64,000 nucleotides of DNA, taken from contig NZ_CP009631.1 of NCBI RefSeq assembly GCF_000959445.1, positions 1,116,001 through 1,180,000 on the forward strand. The letters run 5' to 3'. The DNA comes from Burkholderia vietnamiensis LMG 10929 (lineage in GTDB: Bacteria > Pseudomonadota > Gammaproteobacteria > Burkholderiales > Burkholderiaceae). Below the pieces are notes generated by a model. The model searched no databases. It was not told the DNA's origin and was given only the letters and a program-made list of their open reading frames with translations. Positions within the stretch are counted from its first letter, which is position 1, and every line of letters starts with the position of its first letter. This document shows positions 21,791-30,341 of this stretch, piece by piece. The translations under genes and the position numbers were made by a program.

Positions 21791-21846
21791 GGTTCGTGGC
21801 GGCCGGCGCCGCATCCGGGCGGCCGGCCTCTTTGCTGTCCATCTAA

Positions 21847-22659
21847 TTAATCCCTCGCGGTGCGCAGCGCAACCAGATTCGTCACGCGCACGGCGCCCGC
21901 CGCCTTCAATGCATGCGCGGCGGCCGCGAGCGTCGCGCCGGACGTCATCACGTCGTCGACCAGCGCAACGTGACGGCCGGCGAGCTCGCCCGTCACCGCG
22001 AACGCCGCGCTCACGTTGTCGCGCCGCGCGCGGCGGTCGAGCCGCGACTGCGGCGCGGTCTCGGTCACGCGTTCGAGCAGCGCCGCGTCGGCGCGCACAC
22101 CGAGCTGGCGCGCCAGCGGTCGCGCGATCGCCCACGCCTGGTTGTAGCCGCGTGCGACCAGCCGCCCGCGCGCGAGCGGCACCGGCGCGATCACGTCGAA
22201 GCCGCTCGCGCGGCGCAACGTGTCGGTGTCGTCGATCCGCGAGGCGAGCCGCGCGGCGAATTCCGCACCGAGCGCGAGGCGCGCGCGAAATTTCAGCCCG
22301 CGCGCGAGCCCGTCGAGCGGTGCGCGGTAATCGGCGAGCGCGAGCGTCGCGTCGAACGGCGGCGGCGTCGCGCGGCATCCGTCGCAACGGTAGGCGGACG
22401 TCGCGTCAGCGCCACCGTGTCGGCTGCCCGGCCTGCGCATGCTTGCGCGACCGACGCCCAGCGGTAGCGCACAGACCTCGCAACGCAGCCGCGCTTCATT
22501 CCAGTACGCGGCATCGCAGGCTTCGCAAATGACGTTATGTGACAAATTGCCGCACAGCGCACACCGATTCGGCAGCGCGGCTGCAATGACGTGTGTCAAC
22601 AGCATGCGAGCATGCGACAAAACGACGCGCGTGACGCGCGCCGACGAACGGCCGTCCAT
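21847..22659 (-). CDS. ComF-family amidophosphoribosyltransferase-like protein
   Basis: 270 residues. The N-terminal zinc part has four CxxC pairs (CALC, CEAC, CEVC, CDGC). The C-terminal PRTase fold carries the PRPP loop VALVDDVMTSGAT. ComF/GntX proteins act in DNA uptake or its use in competent species; ComM is also in this window. Start ATG 22659 is preferred to ATG 22605 because GGAG stands 8 bases before it; the shorter form would begin MLLTHVIAAALPNRC. Divergent from the bioC-like gene. Confidence 0.85.
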   Translation of the reverse strand: MDGRSSARVTRVVLSHARMLLTHVIAAALPNRCALCGNLSHNVICEACDAAYWNEARLRCEVCALPLGVGRASMRRPGSRHGGADATSAYRCDGCRATPPPFDATLALADYRAPLDGLARGLKFRARLALGAEFAARLASRIDDTDTLRRASGFDVIAPVPLARGRLVARGYNQAWAIARPLARQLGVRADAALLERVTETAPQSRLDRRARRDNVSAAFAVTGELAGRHVALVDDVMTSGATLAAAAHALKAAGAVRVTNLVALRTARD

Positions 22660-22741
22660 CGCCAACACTCCGCAGGTGCCCGCTCGCTGAAGGCCGCGAG
22701 GCGAGCGAGTATACTTCGGGCTCTTCGCCAGTGTGCCCGAC

Positions 22742-23707
22742 ATGTCCCCAGCTTCGACTCCAACCGGCCGTCCGGCCAATGACGCCCGGCGTTTGCGGCG
22801 AATCTTCGATCGTCGCGCGGCCGCATTCGACGCCGTTGCGTTCCTGCCGCGCGAGATCGCGCAGCGGATGAACGAGCGGCTCGAATACATCAAGGTGAGC
22901 CCCGCGGCCGTGCTCGATGCGGGCTGCGGCCCGGGCGACGACCTGCCGGCGTTGCGCGCGCGCTTTCCCGAAGCGCCGGTGTTCGGCGTCGACCTGTCGG
23001 GCGCGATGCTGGCGCGCGCGGGCCAGCGCGAAGTCGAGCAGACCAGCTGGCGCCGCTGGCTGCCCGCCTCGCTCGGCCGCGCGCTGGGCCAGCGCGGCGC
23101 GCGCGTCGCACAGGCCGACTTCTCGGTGCTGCCGTTCGCGGCCGGCGCATTCGACCTGATCTGGTCGAATCTCGCGCTGCACTGGCATTCGCGTCCCGAT
23201 ACCGTGTTTCCCGAATGGCAGCGCGTGCTGCGCGTCAACGGCCTGCTGATGTTCAGCACGCTCGGCCCCGATACGCTGCGCGAGCTGCGCGCGGCCTGCG
23301 CGGACGCCGAAGCGGCGCTCGGCATCGCGCCGCCCGTCGCGCGCGTGATCGATTTCGTCGACATGCACGACCTTGGCGACATGCTCGTCGAGAGCGGCTT
23401 CGAGATCCCCGTGATGGACCAGGAAGTGCTCACCGTTACATATAAGACGCCCGATTCGCTGCTGGCCGACGTACGTCGCTGGGGCGCGTATCCGTTCGAG
23501 CGCGTCGCGCCGCAGCGCGCGACGCGGCGCTTTCGCGCGGCGCTCTGCGAGGCGCTGGAAGCGCGCCGCCGCGCGGACGGCACGATCGCGCTGACGTTCG
23601 AGGTGATCTACGGCCACGCGTGGAAAGCCGTGCCGCGCACGACCGCGGACGGACACGGGATCGTGCGCGTCGAGGATATCGGCAAGGGGCGTCCGAAGAA
23701 TCGGTGA
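22742..23707 (+). CDS. bioC: SAM-dependent methyltransferase, BioC-like
   Basis: 321 residues. SAM-binding motif VLDAGCGPGDDLPALRARFP, motif II FGVDLSGAML and a post-motif WSNLALHWHSRPDTVFPEWQRVLRVNGLLMFSTLG typical of BioC, which methylates malonyl-ACP to start biotin synthesis. Length exceeds E. coli BioC (about 250) because of a C-terminal extension and an insert after motif II. No other bio gene is nearby, so BioC is likely but another class I methyltransferase remains possible. Confidence 0.75.
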   Translation: MSPASTPTGRPANDARRLRRIFDRRAAAFDAVAFLPREIAQRMNERLEYIKVSPAAVLDAGCGPGDDLPALRARFPEAPVFGVDLSGAMLARAGQREVEQTSWRRWLPASLGRALGQRGARVAQADFSVLPFAAGAFDLIWSNLALHWHSRPDTVFPEWQRVLRVNGLLMFSTLGPDTLRELRAACADAEAALGIAPPVARVIDFVDMHDLGDMLVESGFEIPVMDQEVLTVTYKTPDSLLADVRRWGAYPFERVAPQRATRRFRAALCEALEARRRADGTIALTFEVIYGHAWKAVPRTTADGHGIVRVEDIGKGRPKNR

Positions 23708-23824
23708 AGCGGTAAAGAGCGGTTTTGTTATGTCAGAAATTAGCGGCGCGAAGCGCGGTCGAAGTGATCCGAAAAACGGCCAGGAGGCTTGTGGCGCTTG
23801 GCTCGCGGGCCGATAGTCGCTTGC

Positions 23825-23853
23825 TTGTGGATGCCATTGAACGCGCCTATAAT
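23825..23853 (+). promoter_or_regulatory. Sigma-70-type promoter of the cta (cytochrome oxidase) locus
   Basis: TTGTGG (23825-23830), 17-base spacer, TATAAT (23848-23853). About 89 bases before the DUF2244 gene that precedes ctaC. Confidence 0.7.
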
Positions 23854-23941
23854 GCGTCAGCTTGTCGCCCCGGGGTCCCCGCAATACGGTGCGACGAGTC
23901 CGATGCAGGCATGCATCGCATGCCATTCGCGTGAGGCGGCG

Positions 23942-24427
23942 ATGGAAGCAGCGAGTGTTTTGGCGGAGTCGACGAACGGCGAACCGGTCATCGCAGACTG
24001 GCTCATGAAACGCAACTGTTCGGTATCGCCGCGGCAGTTCGTGCTGTTTTACGTGTCGCTCGCGGGCTTCTCGCTGGTGATCGCGGCATTGCTGATGTGG
24101 CGGGGAGCGTGGCTCGTCATGCCCTTCACCGGGATCGAATTGCTGGCGGTAGGCGTCGCGTTCGCGATCTATGCGCGCCATGCAGTCGATTACGAGCGTA
24201 TCAGGCTGTTTCCGCACCGGCTCGTGATCGAGCGGATGGATGCGGAGCGGTTCACGCAGATCGAATTCAACCCGCGCTGGGTGCGGGTCGAGCCGGGTGC
24301 GACGCCACGCGATCCGATTCGACTGGTATCGCGCGGGCAGACCGTCGTAATCGGGCAGCATCTCGCGCAGTACAAGCGTGCGCAGTTCGCCGACGAACTG
24401 CGCGTGTCGCTCAGGCGCTGCGGCTGA
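23942..24427 (+). CDS. DUF2244 integral membrane protein
   Basis: 161 residues with two adjacent membrane segments (about residues 34-52 and 60-78: FVLFYVSLAGFSLVIAALLM, VMPFTGIELLAVGVAFAIYA) and a C-terminal basic cytoplasmic domain (RLFPHRLVIER, RVSLRRCG). DUF2244 genes often sit beside cytochrome c oxidase operons, and here it precedes ctaC by 53 bases behind a good promoter. A role in oxidase expression or assembly is suggested only by position. Start ATG 23942 has GAGGCGG upstream; longer in-frame starts exist. Confidence 0.8.
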   Translation: MEAASVLAESTNGEPVIADWLMKRNCSVSPRQFVLFYVSLAGFSLVIAALLMWRGAWLVMPFTGIELLAVGVAFAIYARHAVDYERIRLFPHRLVIERMDAERFTQIEFNPRWVRVEPGATPRDPIRLVSRGQTVVIGQHLAQYKRAQFADELRVSLRRCG

Positions 24428-24480
24428 CGAGGCGCAGGCACCGGCCCAGGGCCGGAGGCTTGCGACGGGGGAGGGTTTGA

Positions 24481-26067
24481 ATGGAAATTTTGGGTAAGGA
24501 TGCTATGAAAACAATCAAGCGAGCCCTCACGGGCGTGCTGGCATGCAGCGGTCTGCTCTTTGCCGGCGCTGCTCTGGCGGTCGGTGATAGCCCGGGCGGC
24601 CCCCGCGTCAACGAGATCAACTTTCAGCCGCCGGTCACGAAGATCGCCGAGGAGCTCTACGATCTCCACACGATGATGCTGATCCTCTGTACGGTGATCT
24701 TCGTCGGCGTGTTCGGCGTGATGTTCTATTCGATCTTCGCGCACCGCAAATCCAAAGGCCACAAGGCCGCCAATTTCCATGAAAGCACGACCGTCGAAAT
24801 CATCTGGACGATCGTGCCGTTCATCATCGTCGTGCTGATGGCGCTGCCGGCCACGAAGGCCGTCGTCGCGATGAAGGACACCACCAACGCCGATCTCACC
24901 ATCAAGGTCACCGGCTATCAGTGGAAGTGGGGCTACGACTACGTGAAGGGCCCGGGCGAGGGCATCAGCTTCCTGTCGACGCTCAGCACGCCGCGTGACG
25001 AAGTGATGGGCAAGAAGCCGATCACCGAAACCTATCTGCAGGAAGTCGACAACCCGCTCGTCGTGCCGGTCAACAAGAAGATCCGGATCATCACGACCGC
25101 GAACGACGTCGTCCACTCGTGGTACGTGCCCGCGTTCGGCGTGAAGCAGGATGCGATCCCCGGCTTCGTGCGCGATACGTGGTTCAAGGCCGACAAGGTC
25201 GGCACGTTCCGCGGCTTCTGTACCGAACTGTGCGGCAAGGAACACGCGTTCATGCCGGTCGTCGTCGAAGTGCTGTCGGACGAAGACTACGCGAAGTGGG
25301 TCAGCGCGCAGAAGGGCAAGCTCGCGAACGCAGCGGTCGATCCGAACAAGGTCTACACGATGGCCGAACTCGTCGCGCACGGCGAGGAAGTCTACAAGGC
25401 GAACTGCGCGGCCTGCCACCAGGTGAACGGCAAGGGCCTCGGCGCGTTTCCCGCGATGGACGGCAGCGCGATCGTGAACGGCCCGATCGCCGGCCACGTC
25501 GAGCGCGTGCTGCACGGCAAGGGCGCGATGCCGTCGTGGGCGTCGCTGTCGGACCTCGACATCGCATCGGTCATCACCTACGAACGCAATTCGTGGGGCA
25601 ACCACAAGAACGACCTGCTGCAACCGAAGCAGGTAGCCGACGCACGCAACGGCAAGATGCCGGAAGACGCAGCAGGCGCGGCCGCACCGGCCGACGCGGC
25701 ATCGGCGCCGGCGCAAGCCGCGTCGGGCGCGGCAGAGCAGCCGGCCGCAGCGGCGGCAGTGTCCACGGTCTACTTCGAAACGGGCAAGAGCGTGCTGCCG
25801 GCCGACGCGAAGGCGGCGATCGCCGCCGCGGCCGACTATGCGAAGGCGCATCCGGACGCGAAGCTCGCGCTGTCGGGCTTCACCGACAAGTCGGGCTCGG
25901 CCGACGCCAATGCGGAGCTCGCGAAGCGCCGCGCGCAAGCCGTGCGCGATGCGCTGAAGGCTGCAGGCGTGGCGGAAGACCACATTGTTCTCAAGAAGCC
26001 GGAAACGATCACGGGCGGCGCCGACGCGAAGGAAGCGCGGCGCGTCGAGATCGGGCCGGCGGCTTGA
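24481..26067 (+). CDS. ctaC: Cytochrome c oxidase subunit II with fused cytochrome c and OmpA-like domains
   Basis: 528 residues, far longer than a plain subunit II (250-300). Order: signal peptide (to about residue 38), two membrane helices (LHTMMLILCTVIFVGVFGVM; IIWTIVPFIIVVLMALPA), CuA cupredoxin domain with GFCTELCGKEHAFM, a mono-heme cytochrome c domain (CAACHQVNGKG and the axial Met in GAMPSW), an Ala/Pro linker near residues 400-425, and an OmpA C-terminal-like domain (VYFETGKSVL, SGFTDKSG, AKRRAQAV, ARRVEIG). The caa3-type cytochrome fusion is known; the extra OmpA part would sit in the periplasm and could bind peptidoglycan. ATG 24481 or 24505 can start the signal peptide. Confidence 0.95.
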   Translation: MEILGKDAMKTIKRALTGVLACSGLLFAGAALAVGDSPGGPRVNEINFQPPVTKIAEELYDLHTMMLILCTVIFVGVFGVMFYSIFAHRKSKGHKAANFHESTTVEIIWTIVPFIIVVLMALPATKAVVAMKDTTNADLTIKVTGYQWKWGYDYVKGPGEGISFLSTLSTPRDEVMGKKPITETYLQEVDNPLVVPVNKKIRIITTANDVVHSWYVPAFGVKQDAIPGFVRDTWFKADKVGTFRGFCTELCGKEHAFMPVVVEVLSDEDYAKWVSAQKGKLANAAVDPNKVYTMAELVAHGEEVYKANCAACHQVNGKGLGAFPAMDGSAIVNGPIAGHVERVLHGKGAMPSWASLSDLDIASVITYERNSWGNHKNDLLQPKQVADARNGKMPEDAAGAAAPADAASAPAQAASGAAEQPAAAAAVSTVYFETGKSVLPADAKAAIAAAADYAKAHPDAKLALSGFTDKSGSADANAELAKRRAQAVRDALKAAGVAEDHIVLKKPETITGGADAKEARRVEIGPAA

Positions 26068-26110
26068 CGTGTCGCTGAGTTAGTCGACGTATTCGCATTA
26101 GGAGATTCTC

Positions 26111-27718
26111 ATGTCTAGCATCGGGCACGACGTAGCCGCGGGCCACGCGCACGACGACCACGCGCACGAAACACCGCACGGCTGGCGCCGCTGGCTGTTC
26201 GCCACCAACCACAAGGACATCGGTACGCTGTACCTGCTGTTCTCGTTCATCATGTTCCTGTCGGGCGGCGTGATGGCGCTCGCGATCCGGGCCGAGCTGT
26301 TCGAGCCGGGCCTGCAGATCATGCGTCCGGAGTTCTTCAACGAACTCACGACGATGCACGGGCTGATCATGGTGTTCGGCGCGATCATGCCGGCGTTCGT
26401 CGGCTTCGCTAACTGGATGATTCCGCTGCAGATCGGCGCATCCGACATGGCGTTCGCGCGGATGAACAACTTCAGCTTCTGGCTGCTGCCGGTCGCGGCC
26501 GTGCTGCTGGTCGGTTCGTTCTTCGCGCCGGGCGGCGCGACGGCCGCCGGCTGGACGCTGTACGCACCGCTGTCGACGCAGATGGGCCCGGGCATGGACT
26601 TCGCGATCTTCGCGGTCCACATCATGGGCGCGTCGTCGATCATGGGCGGCATCAACATCGTCGTGACGATCCTGAACATGCGCGCACCGGGCATGACGCT
26701 GATGAAGATGCCGATGTTCGCATGGACCTGGCTGATCACCGCGTACCTGCTGATCGCCGTGATGCCGGTTCTCGCGGGCGCGATCACGATGGTGCTGTTC
26801 GATCGCCACTTCGGCACGTCGTTCTTCAACGCGGCAGGCGGCGGCGACCCGGTGATGTACCAGCACATCTTCTGGTTCTTCGGCCACCCCGAGGTGTACA
26901 TCATGATTCTGCCGGCGTTCGGGATCGTGTCGCAGGTGATCCCGGCGTTCGCGCGCAAGACGCTGTTCGGCTACAGCTCGATGGTGTACGCGACCGCGTC
27001 GATCGCGATCCTGTCGTTCATGGTCTGGGCGCACCACATGTTCGCCACGGGCATGCCGGTCACCGGTCAGCTGTTCTTCATGTACGCGACGATGCTGATC
27101 GCGGTGCCGACGGGCGTGAAGGTGTTCAACTGGCTCGCGACGATGTGGCGCGGCTCGATGACGTTCGAAACGCCGATGATGTTCGCGATCGGCTTCCTGT
27201 TCGTGTTCACGTTCGGCGGCCTGACGGGCCTGATGCTGGCGATGGCGCCGCTCGACATCCAGTACCACGGCACTTACTTCGTGGTCGCGCACTTCCACTA
27301 CGTGCTGGTGGCCGGTTCCCTGTTCGCGCTGTTCGCGGGCTGGTACTACTGGTCGCCGAAGTGGACGGGCTGGATGTACAACGAGACGCGCGGCAAGATC
27401 CACTTCTGGTCGTCGATGATCTTCTTCAACCTGACGTTCTTCCCGATGCACTTCGTCGGCCTCGCGGGCATGCCGCGTCGCTATGCGGACTACCCGGCGC
27501 AGTTCACCGACTTCAACCAGATCGCGACGATCGGTGCATTCGGTTTCGGCCTCGCGCAGGTGTACTTCCTGTTCGCGGTCGCGCTGCCGGCCTACCGTGG
27601 CGGCGGCGACCTCGAAAAGGCGTCGGACAAGCCGTGGGACGGCGCGACGGGCCTCGAATGGACGGTGCCGAGCCCGGCTCCGTTCCACACGTTCGAGCAA
27701 CCGCCGCACGTGGAATAA
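26111..27718 (+). CDS. ctaD: Cytochrome c oxidase subunit I
   Basis: 535 residues, 12 predicted helices. Shows heme/CuB ligand motifs FGHPEVYIMILPAFGIVSQ (His-Tyr pair), WAHHMFATG (two His) and the VAHFHYVL heme ligands. Catalytic core of the aa3 oxidase that reduces oxygen and pumps protons. The N terminus is His-rich (HDVAAGHAHDDHAHE). Starts 43 bases after ctaC with AGGAG upstream. Confidence 0.97.
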   Translation: MSSIGHDVAAGHAHDDHAHETPHGWRRWLFATNHKDIGTLYLLFSFIMFLSGGVMALAIRAELFEPGLQIMRPEFFNELTTMHGLIMVFGAIMPAFVGFANWMIPLQIGASDMAFARMNNFSFWLLPVAAVLLVGSFFAPGGATAAGWTLYAPLSTQMGPGMDFAIFAVHIMGASSIMGGINIVVTILNMRAPGMTLMKMPMFAWTWLITAYLLIAVMPVLAGAITMVLFDRHFGTSFFNAAGGGDPVMYQHIFWFFGHPEVYIMILPAFGIVSQVIPAFARKTLFGYSSMVYATASIAILSFMVWAHHMFATGMPVTGQLFFMYATMLIAVPTGVKVFNWLATMWRGSMTFETPMMFAIGFLFVFTFGGLTGLMLAMAPLDIQYHGTYFVVAHFHYVLVAGSLFALFAGWYYWSPKWTGWMYNETRGKIHFWSSMIFFNLTFFPMHFVGLAGMPRRYADYPAQFTDFNQIATIGAFGFGLAQVYFLFAVALPAYRGGGDLEKASDKPWDGATGLEWTVPSPAPFHTFEQPPHVE

Positions 27719-27810
27719 GTTACGCCGTGCGTTCCGCCGCTGCCTGCCGTGCAGGCAGGCAGCGGCGGACGCCGGACCGAAGTTTCAGCGCAGTTTCAGC
27801 GAAGTTCCAG

Positions 27811-27951
27811 ATGAACCGGAATCCACAAGAAAGACGAACGCCCGAGCAGATTCGCGCGGGCAACAAGCGGCTCGGCCTCATCCTGCTCGTCATCGCCGCC
27901 GTTTTCTTTGTGGGTGTCGTGATCAAGCAGTGGTGGCTGTCCACTCACTGA
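27811..27951 (+). CDS. Small cytochrome oxidase assembly-type membrane protein
   Basis: 46 residues: a charged N terminus (MNRNPQERRTPEQIRAGNKRLG) and one membrane helix (LILLVIAAVFFVGVVIKQWW). It sits between ctaD and ctaG, where betaproteobacteria carry a short gene annotated as a cytochrome oxidase small assembly protein. Function inferred from position and form only. Confidence 0.75.
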   Translation: MNRNPQERRTPEQIRAGNKRLGLILLVIAAVFFVGVVIKQWWLSTH

Positions 27952-27986
27952 TGCAGCAACTGACGCAGTAGCGAGGAAGTAGTCGT

Positions 27987-28595
27987 ATGTCGAAGCCGGA
28001 AGAAGGCGCCGTCGATCGGGCGTTCAATCGTTCGATGCTGGTGAAGCTCTTCGTCGTCGCCGCACTGATGTTCGGCTTCGGCTTCGCGCTGATTCCGATG
28101 TATCGCGCGATTTGCCAGATCACCGGCATCAACAATCTGGTGCAGCGCGATGTCAGCGCACGCGAGGCGAAGAGCTCGCAGGTCGACTACGGCCGCACGG
28201 TGTCGGTGGAGTTCGATGCGAATGCGCGCGGCCCGCTCGGTTTCAAGCCGGAGCACAACAGCCTCGACGTGCATCCGGGCGAGCTGACGACGATCGTCTA
28301 CGACGTGACCAACGGGCAGGCCCGGTCGGTGGTGGCGCAGGCGATTCCGAGCTACGCGCCGAAGCAGGCGACGGAGTTCTTCAAGAAGATCGAGTGTTTT
28401 TGCTTCACGCAGCAGACGCTGGCCGCGAACGAGTCGCGCAAGATGCCGGTGGTGTTCGTGATCGATCCGAAACTGCCGAAGGACGTGAAGACGATCACGC
28501 TGTCGTACACGTTCTTCGAGCTCAATACGCCGGCCGCGCCGGCGCCGGCGCCGCGCAAGAGCGCGGAGCAGGGCGCGGCGAAACCGGCCGCATGA
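27987..28595 (+). CDS. ctaG: Cytochrome c oxidase assembly protein CtaG (Cox11)
   Basis: 202 residues. One N-terminal membrane helix (VKLFVVAALMFGFGFALIP), YRAICQITGI, and the copper-binding CFCF motif in IECFCFTQQTLAA. Delivers copper to the CuB site of subunit I. Lies in the oxidase operon 35 bases after the small membrane protein gene. Confidence 0.95.
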   Translation: MSKPEEGAVDRAFNRSMLVKLFVVAALMFGFGFALIPMYRAICQITGINNLVQRDVSAREAKSSQVDYGRTVSVEFDANARGPLGFKPEHNSLDVHPGELTTIVYDVTNGQARSVVAQAIPSYAPKQATEFFKKIECFCFTQQTLAANESRKMPVVFVIDPKLPKDVKTITLSYTFFELNTPAAPAPAPRKSAEQGAAKPAA

Positions 28596-28611
28596 CCACG
28601 GAGACGGGGCG

Positions 28612-28812
28612 ATGACGGAGACCAAGCGGAGCGGGACGTTCGGCCAGGCGGTACGGGCGGTGTTGTGGTCGTTCTTCGGGGTGCGCAAGCGGCGCGATCT
28701 CGAAGCCGATGCGACGCAGCTCAATCCGTTGCACGTGCTGATCGTCGCGTTGATCGCGGCCGGCATGTTCATCGGCGTGCTGATCCTGATCGTGCGTGCG
28801 GTCGTGGGCTGA
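28612..28812 (+). CDS. DUF2970 small membrane protein
   Basis: 66 residues. SGTFGQAVRAVLWSFFGVRK is the DUF2970 signature, followed by one membrane helix (HVLIVALIAAGMFIGVLILIVRAVV). Seen between ctaG and ctaE in many betaproteobacteria; a role in oxidase assembly is a guess from position. Confidence 0.82.
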   Translation: MTETKRSGTFGQAVRAVLWSFFGVRKRRDLEADATQLNPLHVLIVALIAAGMFIGVLILIVRAVVG

Positions 28813-28951
28813 CGCCCGCGGCGACGAAAGAATGCAGTGCGTGGCGCCCCGGGCGCCGCGTACGGGAAAGAGTGGCGGCCGTCGCGCCGCGCCAGAAATA
28901 AGACCGGAGCGGTTTCCGGTACACAAATTGGACTGAAGTGGAGAATCAAGC

Positions 28952-29809
28952 ATGAGCGGTCAAAACCAGACCCCGTACTATTTCGTGCCGCATCCGTCGC
29001 AGCATCCGATCAGCGCGGCCGTCGGCCTGCTGGTCATGCTTGGGTCGGTGGCGCTGTGGCTCAACGGTCACGACTGGGCGCCGTTTACGGCGCTGCTCGG
29101 GCTGCTGTGGCTGCTCTTCACGCTGTATCACTGGTTCGGCGACGCGATTTCCGAGTCGGAAGGCGGTCATTACGGCAAGAACGTCGACAAGTCGTACCGC
29201 TGGAGCATGAGCTGGTTCATCTTCTCCGAAGTGATGTTCTTCGGCGCATTCTTCGGCGCGCTGTTCTACGCCCGTGAAATCGCGCTGCACCAGCTCGGCA
29301 GCCTCGACTACAAGCTGATCTGGCCGGACTTCTCCGCCGTGTGGCCGAACGAAGGGCCGGGCGCGCTCGCCGGTCACTTCAAGACGATGGGGCCGTGGCC
29401 GATCCCGACGCTGAACACCGCGCTGCTGCTGTCGTCGGGCGTCACGCTGACGATCTCGCACCATGCGCTGCGCGACGATCACCGCAAGAAGGCGATCGCA
29501 TGGCTCGCCGCGACGCTCGTGTTCGGTGTCTGCTTCCTGTTCCTGCAGGGCTTCGAGTACTACCACGCGTACAACGAACTGAACCTCACGCTGAATTCGG
29601 GAGTCTATGGCTCGACGTTCTTCCTGCTGACGGGCTTCCACGGTTTCCACGTGTTCCTCGGCGGCACGATGCTCGCGGTGGTGCTGGTGCGGATGATCCG
29701 CGGCCACTTCAAGCCGGATCACCATTTCGCATTCGAAGGCGCCGCGTGGTACTGGCACTTCGTCGACGTCGTCTGGCTCGGCCTGTACGTCGTCGTCTAC
29801 TGGCTGTAA
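28952..29809 (+). CDS. ctaE: Cytochrome c oxidase subunit III
   Basis: 285 residues, seven helices. YYFVPHPSQHPI N terminus, SEVMFFGAFFGALFYAR with the conserved Glu, GFHGFHVFLGG and the closing WYWHFVDVVWLGLYVVVYW. Structural subunit beside CtaD that stabilises proton uptake. Followed by a terminator hairpin. Confidence 0.97.
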   Translation: MSGQNQTPYYFVPHPSQHPISAAVGLLVMLGSVALWLNGHDWAPFTALLGLLWLLFTLYHWFGDAISESEGGHYGKNVDKSYRWSMSWFIFSEVMFFGAFFGALFYAREIALHQLGSLDYKLIWPDFSAVWPNEGPGALAGHFKTMGPWPIPTLNTALLLSSGVTLTISHHALRDDHRKKAIAWLAATLVFGVCFLFLQGFEYYHAYNELNLTLNSGVYGSTFFLLTGFHGFHVFLGGTMLAVVLVRMIRGHFKPDHHFAFEGAAWYWHFVDVVWLGLYVVVYWL

Positions 29810-29817
29810 ATGGAACG

Positions 29818-29848
29818 ACGGCCCGCGCAGCGATGCGCGGGCCGTTTC
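29818..29848 (+). terminator. Terminator after ctaE
   Basis: ACGGCCCGCGCA (29818-29829) and TGCGCGGGCCGT (29834-29845) form a 12-bp perfect stem with a GCGA tetraloop, followed by a short T run. Confidence 0.8.
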
Positions 29849-30047
29849 AGATTGGCGGGGTGCGGGCAGCTGACGGTTGCCGCGCGCCCGACGCCACCGG
29901 GCGCCGCCGCGACTCAGTCAGGCGGCGCTTTTGCTTGGCGGCGCCGGTGTGCGGCGATATGTCACAGTGGCTGCTGTGGCCCCGGCAGACGCAGCACCGG
30001 CTGCCGCAGCGTCGGTTGCCGCGGCATCGGCCGCCGCACCGAATCCA

Positions 30048-30257
30048 TCAACGCCCGATGGGCAGGCCGGTCGAATGGATCCAGCCCATCCAGTTCGCGA
30101 ACAGGATGAACAGGAACAGCGACACCGACAGCCCGACGCGGGTGGCGAGCGACCAGGCCATGCGTTTCGTGTGGCCGCGGTCGTGCATCATGAAGTAGAG
30201 CGCCGAGCCCATGCTGGCGATGATCAGGACGAAGGCGATGGGAACGAGGATGTGCAT
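30048..30257 (-). CDS. DUF2909 twin-transmembrane protein
   Basis: 69 residues on the strand opposite to the oxidase genes. Two helices (ILVPIAFVLIIASMGSALYFMM; VGLSVSLFLFILFANWMGWI) joined by a short basic loop DRGHTKRMAW. The family occurs next to SURF1 in betaproteobacterial oxidase clusters. No function known to me. Start ATG 30257; divergent from SURF1. Confidence 0.82.
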   Translation of the reverse strand: MHILVPIAFVLIIASMGSALYFMMHDRGHTKRMAWSLATRVGLSVSLFLFILFANWMGWIHSTGLPIGR

Positions 30258-30341
30258 GACACGAACCGGACGACGGCAATTCGACAGGAAGCGGATAATT
30301 ATCTCACTTCGCTTTCGCGGCTGCGGCCGGTGGGCGGCGCG

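Noticed and set aside
21847..23583. 578-residue minus-strand ORF extending comF upstream through the bioC-like gene
   Set aside because: The extra N-terminal part is antisense to the methyltransferase; the ribosome site and zinc-domain start are at 22659.
23903..23941. CIACH as a heme c site in an extended DUF2244 protein
   Set aside because: It lies before the best start codon and ribosome site, and no cytochrome features follow.
29850..30047. ORF reading into SURF1 from upstream
   Set aside because: The extension is Ala/Pro-rich without similarity, crosses the DUF2909 gene antisense, and follows a terminator.
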